Of a DNA stretch of 64,000 nt, positions 59,771 to 64,000 are shown piece after piece. This DNA is from Warburgia ugandensis (lineage: Eukaryota > Streptophyta > Magnoliopsida > Canellales > Canellaceae): positions 51,343,217-51,407,216 of the forward strand of contig CP141139.1 of assembly GCA_035236585.1 (NCBI GenBank), read 5' to 3'. Under the pieces are notes generated by a model, which did not search any database, was not told where the DNA came from, and saw only the letters and a list, made by a program, of their open reading frames with translations. The position numbers were made by a program, and so were the translations under genes. The first letter of the stretch is position 1; each line of letters starts with the position of its first letter.

Positions 59771-62600
59771 TGTGCATTTTAAAGTTAACTCGCAAACACA
59801 CGAATAGGATGCAATATAGCATACTAGTGAGGTCGATACCATGAGGAGTTGAACAAATGTGATGCTAGTGGTACCTACTTTAAACAATCTAACCTAGCCA
59901 AAATTCAAGAGGTCTTTGACCTAAACTAAGAATGGAAACACATGGAAATTAGAAACATACTAAAATGGAAAACTTTCCTAAATTGAAAACTAAGCAACCA
60001 AATCAACTACTTAAGAAACTATGACAAAATTATTTACTTTCCTACCTACATATTAGAAACTAACTAAGATTCAAACTAATGGAATCTAACTACAAGTAAA
60101 CATGAGTAAACAAGAATCACTAACAAACAATGGAAGGAGAACTATCCAAGTATTATGCACATGACCATGGAATGGTACACATGATTCATTGGGTAAAATT
60201 GGATTTAATCTTCAACTCTGCAAATCTAAAGCATGGAATCTTACCCTAACATTAACTAAGCTATCTAAGAATTAATTGGGATTTAAAAAATCAAGTGAGC
60301 ATAAAGTGTATGGTGAGGGAAATTAACATAAACAATCCATCCACACAAATTCCAGCACCATGCTATTTGAATCATTCACTTAAAAGAACATGGAAAATAT
60401 GGATTTAATCAATTTTAATGTAAGTAAACATTCACTAATAAATATCATTAACTTCTCAACATAAGTATGAATTGAAAACTCCAAATAACTTCATTGAATC
60501 ACATAAAAAATTCATGAACATAATACTCAATACATGTAATCCAAGTCTGAAAATTAAATTCTATTACAATGAAGTTCACTTACTCTTAATCAGCCTACAA
60601 CTACAAGCTAATCCTTTTTCAATTTTTCCAATAATCAATAATGAAATAAGCATGCTTGAAATCAAGGGAAAACTCCATTGGAAACTAAAGGTAAGCTTGA
60701 AGAACACGAAGGAAAGCAAGAAGGGACTATAATGAAACAAAAAGCAATCTAAAAGCATTGAAAAACAAGGACAAAGATTAGATTCAAAGTGACTTCCCTT
60801 GGATGTTACTTCAAGGGAAAACCAACCTTGGATCTTAATCTTTAGTAAGGAAAAACAAAAGGATAGCAAAGCAACAACTAGCACAGTGGCAACTATGATC
60901 AAACAAAGAGAAATAAGGAAAGATTAACCAACTTTTGAAGAGAAAATCAAGCAAGAAGGACTAGGCATGGAATAGTTGAGGAGATGCAAAACACCTTGGA
61001 ATGTAAACTATCACCCAAGTAGAAGAAAATATCAAGGAAAAATAAAGATGAACAAAGGAGGGTAGGAAAAAGGTGTCCTCTCCTTGCTAGGAGGAGGCAT
61101 CTTTTTCTTGCTTGAGAATGGATGCCCAACCCTTGACTTTTTGTGGCGTTTTTATAGTTTTCTTCCTATGTTTTCTGGGGTAACCTAAGATGGGTATATG
61201 GTACAGATGAAAAGTGGGAAAATGGATGGTTATGATGTCAAGGAAGCTAGGTTTTAAAGAGGAACAAAAGAACTACATTAAGATGACATCAAGTGGGGAG
61301 GTGCCTACTTTTTAGTAGGAGGAATCCCCTTTAGAAGAAGAAAAAATGTGGAAATCCCTTAAAAAATAGAAATTTAGGTGGGGTGATAAGGTAAGAGAGA
61401 GGAGATAATGGGAGAAAAGAAAGTGGTAGGAAAGGATAAGAAAGAAAGATGAGGTGGGGAAATTTGATTGGCTAGGTGGAGGATTCTTTGAATGGTAGGG
61501 CTCTTGAATGAAAATTCAAATTCATGGATCTATTTGGTGATAAGGTGGAAAGTGAGAAAAAATTGGAAAAAAAAATGAAAAAACATGAAAGATAGAAGGG
61601 TCTCATCCTATTAGTCCACATGCTTATCCTATTGAATTTTTCTCAATTATCTTCAAAATATCCCCCCAAAATCCTAAGGATAATTCTTTAGATTCTCCAC
61701 CAATCATGGCCTTCCATTTAGCTTATGTGGCTTTGATAGCTAACTTTGAGGGATTCATTAGCTAGGCTTCATGGTTGGCTAAGATGGCTCTCTTAGCTTA
61801 ACTCCATAGGTCAATCCCTTAGCTTGAGTGGCTTGAATTCCTTAGCTTGTCATCCTCTCTCATGTCTTATATGGCTAAGGTGGCTTGAATGGCTCCCATG
61901 CAAAGGTGTTGGAAATGCATGATTTGCTTCATGGACCTTCATTGGCCACCTTTGGCTCTTCTAATTGCATCAATTGCTTGATCTTGACCTTGATCTCATG
62001 TTAGATTGATGGAATTTAGGCTTGGACTTGATCTTTCGATCTTAATCTTCCATTTTCATCTTGATCGATCTCTATCGTTAGATCATCATCCCACTTCCTA
62101 CAAAACAGAAAAAATTATAATTAAATTATAAAAAATATTATTAATCACATACCTTGGATTAGCATTTGAACCTACAAAATATAAAATTTTGAGTCATGAA
62201 GTAAAAAATACATGTGTTACAAATTTTGGTCAAAAACCTTATTTTACCCCTATAAGTTATAACACATGGTAACTAATTGGGTAGTTTGTATACAAAATTA
62301 GACACTTATCACACTTCCCAACCAATATTTTGCTGGGCTTAAGCAAAACATGTAAAAAATTATTTTATTCATAAGTACTCATGGTTGCATTTAGCACATG
62401 CCACAACCCTTTAAACCCTTAGTGGAACTAGTTAGGCCTTGTGAGGGTTTATAGTGAATATAATCACAAAATTCTCAAATTATTTTATAAATTATTTTAT
62501 TCATTTGAAAAATATTTTTATTTTATTCATATTATATTAATTACTTAGTGTAAGCTTGCTAATAAAGATGAACAAAAAAGGGTCAAAATCCTGCCCTTAA
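59771..62600. repeat. LTR-like repeat, copy C, with downstream flank shared with copy B
   Basis: It starts TGTGCATTTTAAAG, has the CGATACCATGAGGAG block, the GATTCAAAGTGACTTCCCTT block near 60780 and an LTR-like end ACTTATCACA near 62313. After it, the sequence CCCAACCAATATTTTGCTGG and the AATAAAGATGAA block repeat what follows copy B (59461-59760). Similarity therefore extends to about 62590, beyond the apparent LTR end. Confidence 0.68.
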
Positions 62601-64000
62601 GATAAAGATATCCCATTATTTCATTAAACTTTAGAAGGTGAGTGTGTACCATAGTTGATATATAATTATAGTCTCTAAGTCAAATATAATCTAAATTACC
62701 ATTCAAAGGTATGCTTTGACTGTAATTGTCAAAGGATATAATTTTCACTTAGAAAGGTTTTAGTCTCTCATTAATATGTGAGTAGAATATTGTTCATCAA
62801 ATCCAAAAATCTCACATATTTCATACAAAATAATGATAGTAATGGTCTCATGAAAAGATATCAACTACTAAGAATTTACACTTTCCCAAACTACCTATTC
62901 ATTCATAACCATATCCAACCCATACTTCTCCTAAGATCAAGTTACGTCTTCTATTAGGACGAAACATTGGTTAAGGTAAGGGTTATTAAAAGAATGGGTA
63001 TAAAGGTAATCAAAGGTTATCTAGAAAATATGCAGAGGACTTCTATCAGTGTAGTCACAACTTTTTCATTTTTTGTCACAAGAGTGAACATTCTTCTTTT
63101 TCCTTGTCTATCTTTTGTTTCTTTTTCACTTGACTTTATATATGGCCTTTTTGAACTTTTTCTCCTTTTCACCTTTTTAATGTTCACCTATTGAATTATA
63201 TTGTTCATACTTTTTCTTAAGTTGTTCTTCTATCTTCTCTACATATTTTCAAAACAAATGAATAATGGTTATATATTGTTGTTCAATATAGGTAAATATT
63301 GTTTGGCTAACAGAGAAAAAGGCTCTATTTTAGAGGTTGAAGGGTCTAATGAGCTGAAAATAATATAAGAAAGGCTAAAGGCTCAAGTTTATCGAGGATG
63401 ACCTCTATTAGTTCCTCGGTTTCATATGACTTAAAGATGATCATAAATTTAAGAGATATATGGTATAGTCTTTTGTGATTTCTCAACAGTTGACCAAGAT
63501 AAAAAATAATGAGACTAACTAAGAAATAATGTTTGTTGAATATAATTTTGAATTTATGTATAACCCTTAGAAAAGGGAGAATGGCTCAAAACTTACTTGG
63601 GTTATAAGTCTTGACAAATCTTCTTCAAGATTTCTAAGTTATATTTTTTCTCTTCAACTAAAACTATATATAGCTATTTTGTGCAATTAATGTTCCGAGT
63701 TTAATTTTTCATGGAACTCTTTAGAAAAAGAATAAGATAGTGAACTAATTGTATACAACTCTATTAATAAGCCAACGTTCAAATATAGCTAAATATTTAG
63801 ATATTTAAATTCACATCTTTACAAAGGAACTTATTAAAACATTTTTTCAAAAATACAAGAAAAGTTAGAAATCTCATGTATATCTATACCTCGCAAACTT
63901 GAGCTAAACATTGTCCTCGATATTTGGAATATAGGAATCTTAAATGATGAAAGGGTAACACAGAATATTGAGACTTTATAAAAATACCTGGGTTGCCTCC
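62601..64000. other. AT-rich interval with nothing recognised
   Basis: Only short open frames without domains (for example 62967-63194, which is hydrophobic by composition). It may be internal sequence of the element whose LTR-like copy is C. Confidence 0.5.

Noticed and set aside
1-64000. CRISPR arrays, operons, prophage or plasmid features
   Set aside because: All evidence is for plant nuclear DNA; the tandem arrays seen lack spacer-repeat structure of CRISPR.

Overview
The window is nuclear DNA of a flowering plant. It carries one recognisable host gene with plant-type introns, tRNA-derived SINEs of the angiosperm Au type, an RTE-type LINE, and several Ty3/Gypsy elements of the Tekay/Del and Tat/Ogre kinds. 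The species cannot be named from the sequence. Gene density is very low and most of the window is nested, decayed transposable-element DNA.

Layout. (1) 1-10.6 kb, minus strand: the first four coding exons of a PTEN1-type phosphatase (exon 1 at 10219-10509/10572, then 4315-4491, 3804-3917 and 500-688). Exon junctions are in phase and the 3' end of the gene lies beyond the left edge. Its introns hold a Au SINE fragment, a 63-bp palindrome built from exon-4 sequence, a (GT)n microsatellite, an L1-type LINE tail, an RTE-type LINE tail, a U6 snRNA pseudogene and about 2.5 kb of unclassified sequence. (2) 10.6-13.4 kb: short open stretches with splice-like edges on the minus strand that may belong to a second, unidentified host gene. 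(3) 13.5-17.3 kb: AT-rich non-coding DNA with a ~410-bp duplicated segment and the primer-binding-site end of an old LTR element. (4) 17.4-18.0 kb: two Au SINEs with perfect target-site duplications in opposite orientation. (5) 18.03-26.02 kb: a broken Tekay-type Gypsy element on the plus strand with an odd hairpin-like 5' terminus and a 3-kb 3' LTR. (6) 26.5-31.9 kb: an LTR-like repeat split by an RTE-type LINE (28.5-31.6 kb), followed by a minisatellite. (7) 32-41.9 kb: a heavily decayed Gypsy element on the minus strand with two pol segments joined head to tail and a threefold 300-bp tandem repeat. (8) 41.9-42.3 kb: a palindromic-motif cluster. (9) 43.3-62.6 kb: a Tat/Ogre-type Gypsy pol fragment invaded by one LTR, then flanked by further LTR-like repeats. 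One of those repeats contains a nearly complete but broken Tekay-type element on the minus strand with two ~2.9-kb LTRs (48968-59440). (10) 62.6-64 kb: AT-rich DNA with nothing recognised.

The host gene is predicted to encode a PTEN-family lipid/protein phosphatase; in Arabidopsis, PTEN1 acts in pollen. The mobile elements are fossils and form no pathway with it. No CRISPR array, operon, plasmid-like feature or demonstrably new system was found. The best leads are the PTEN1 start-codon situation, the exon-derived palindrome in its intron, the hairpin-like 5' terminus and snRNA-type promoter motifs of the 18-kb Gypsy element, and the layered insertion history at 43-62 kb.
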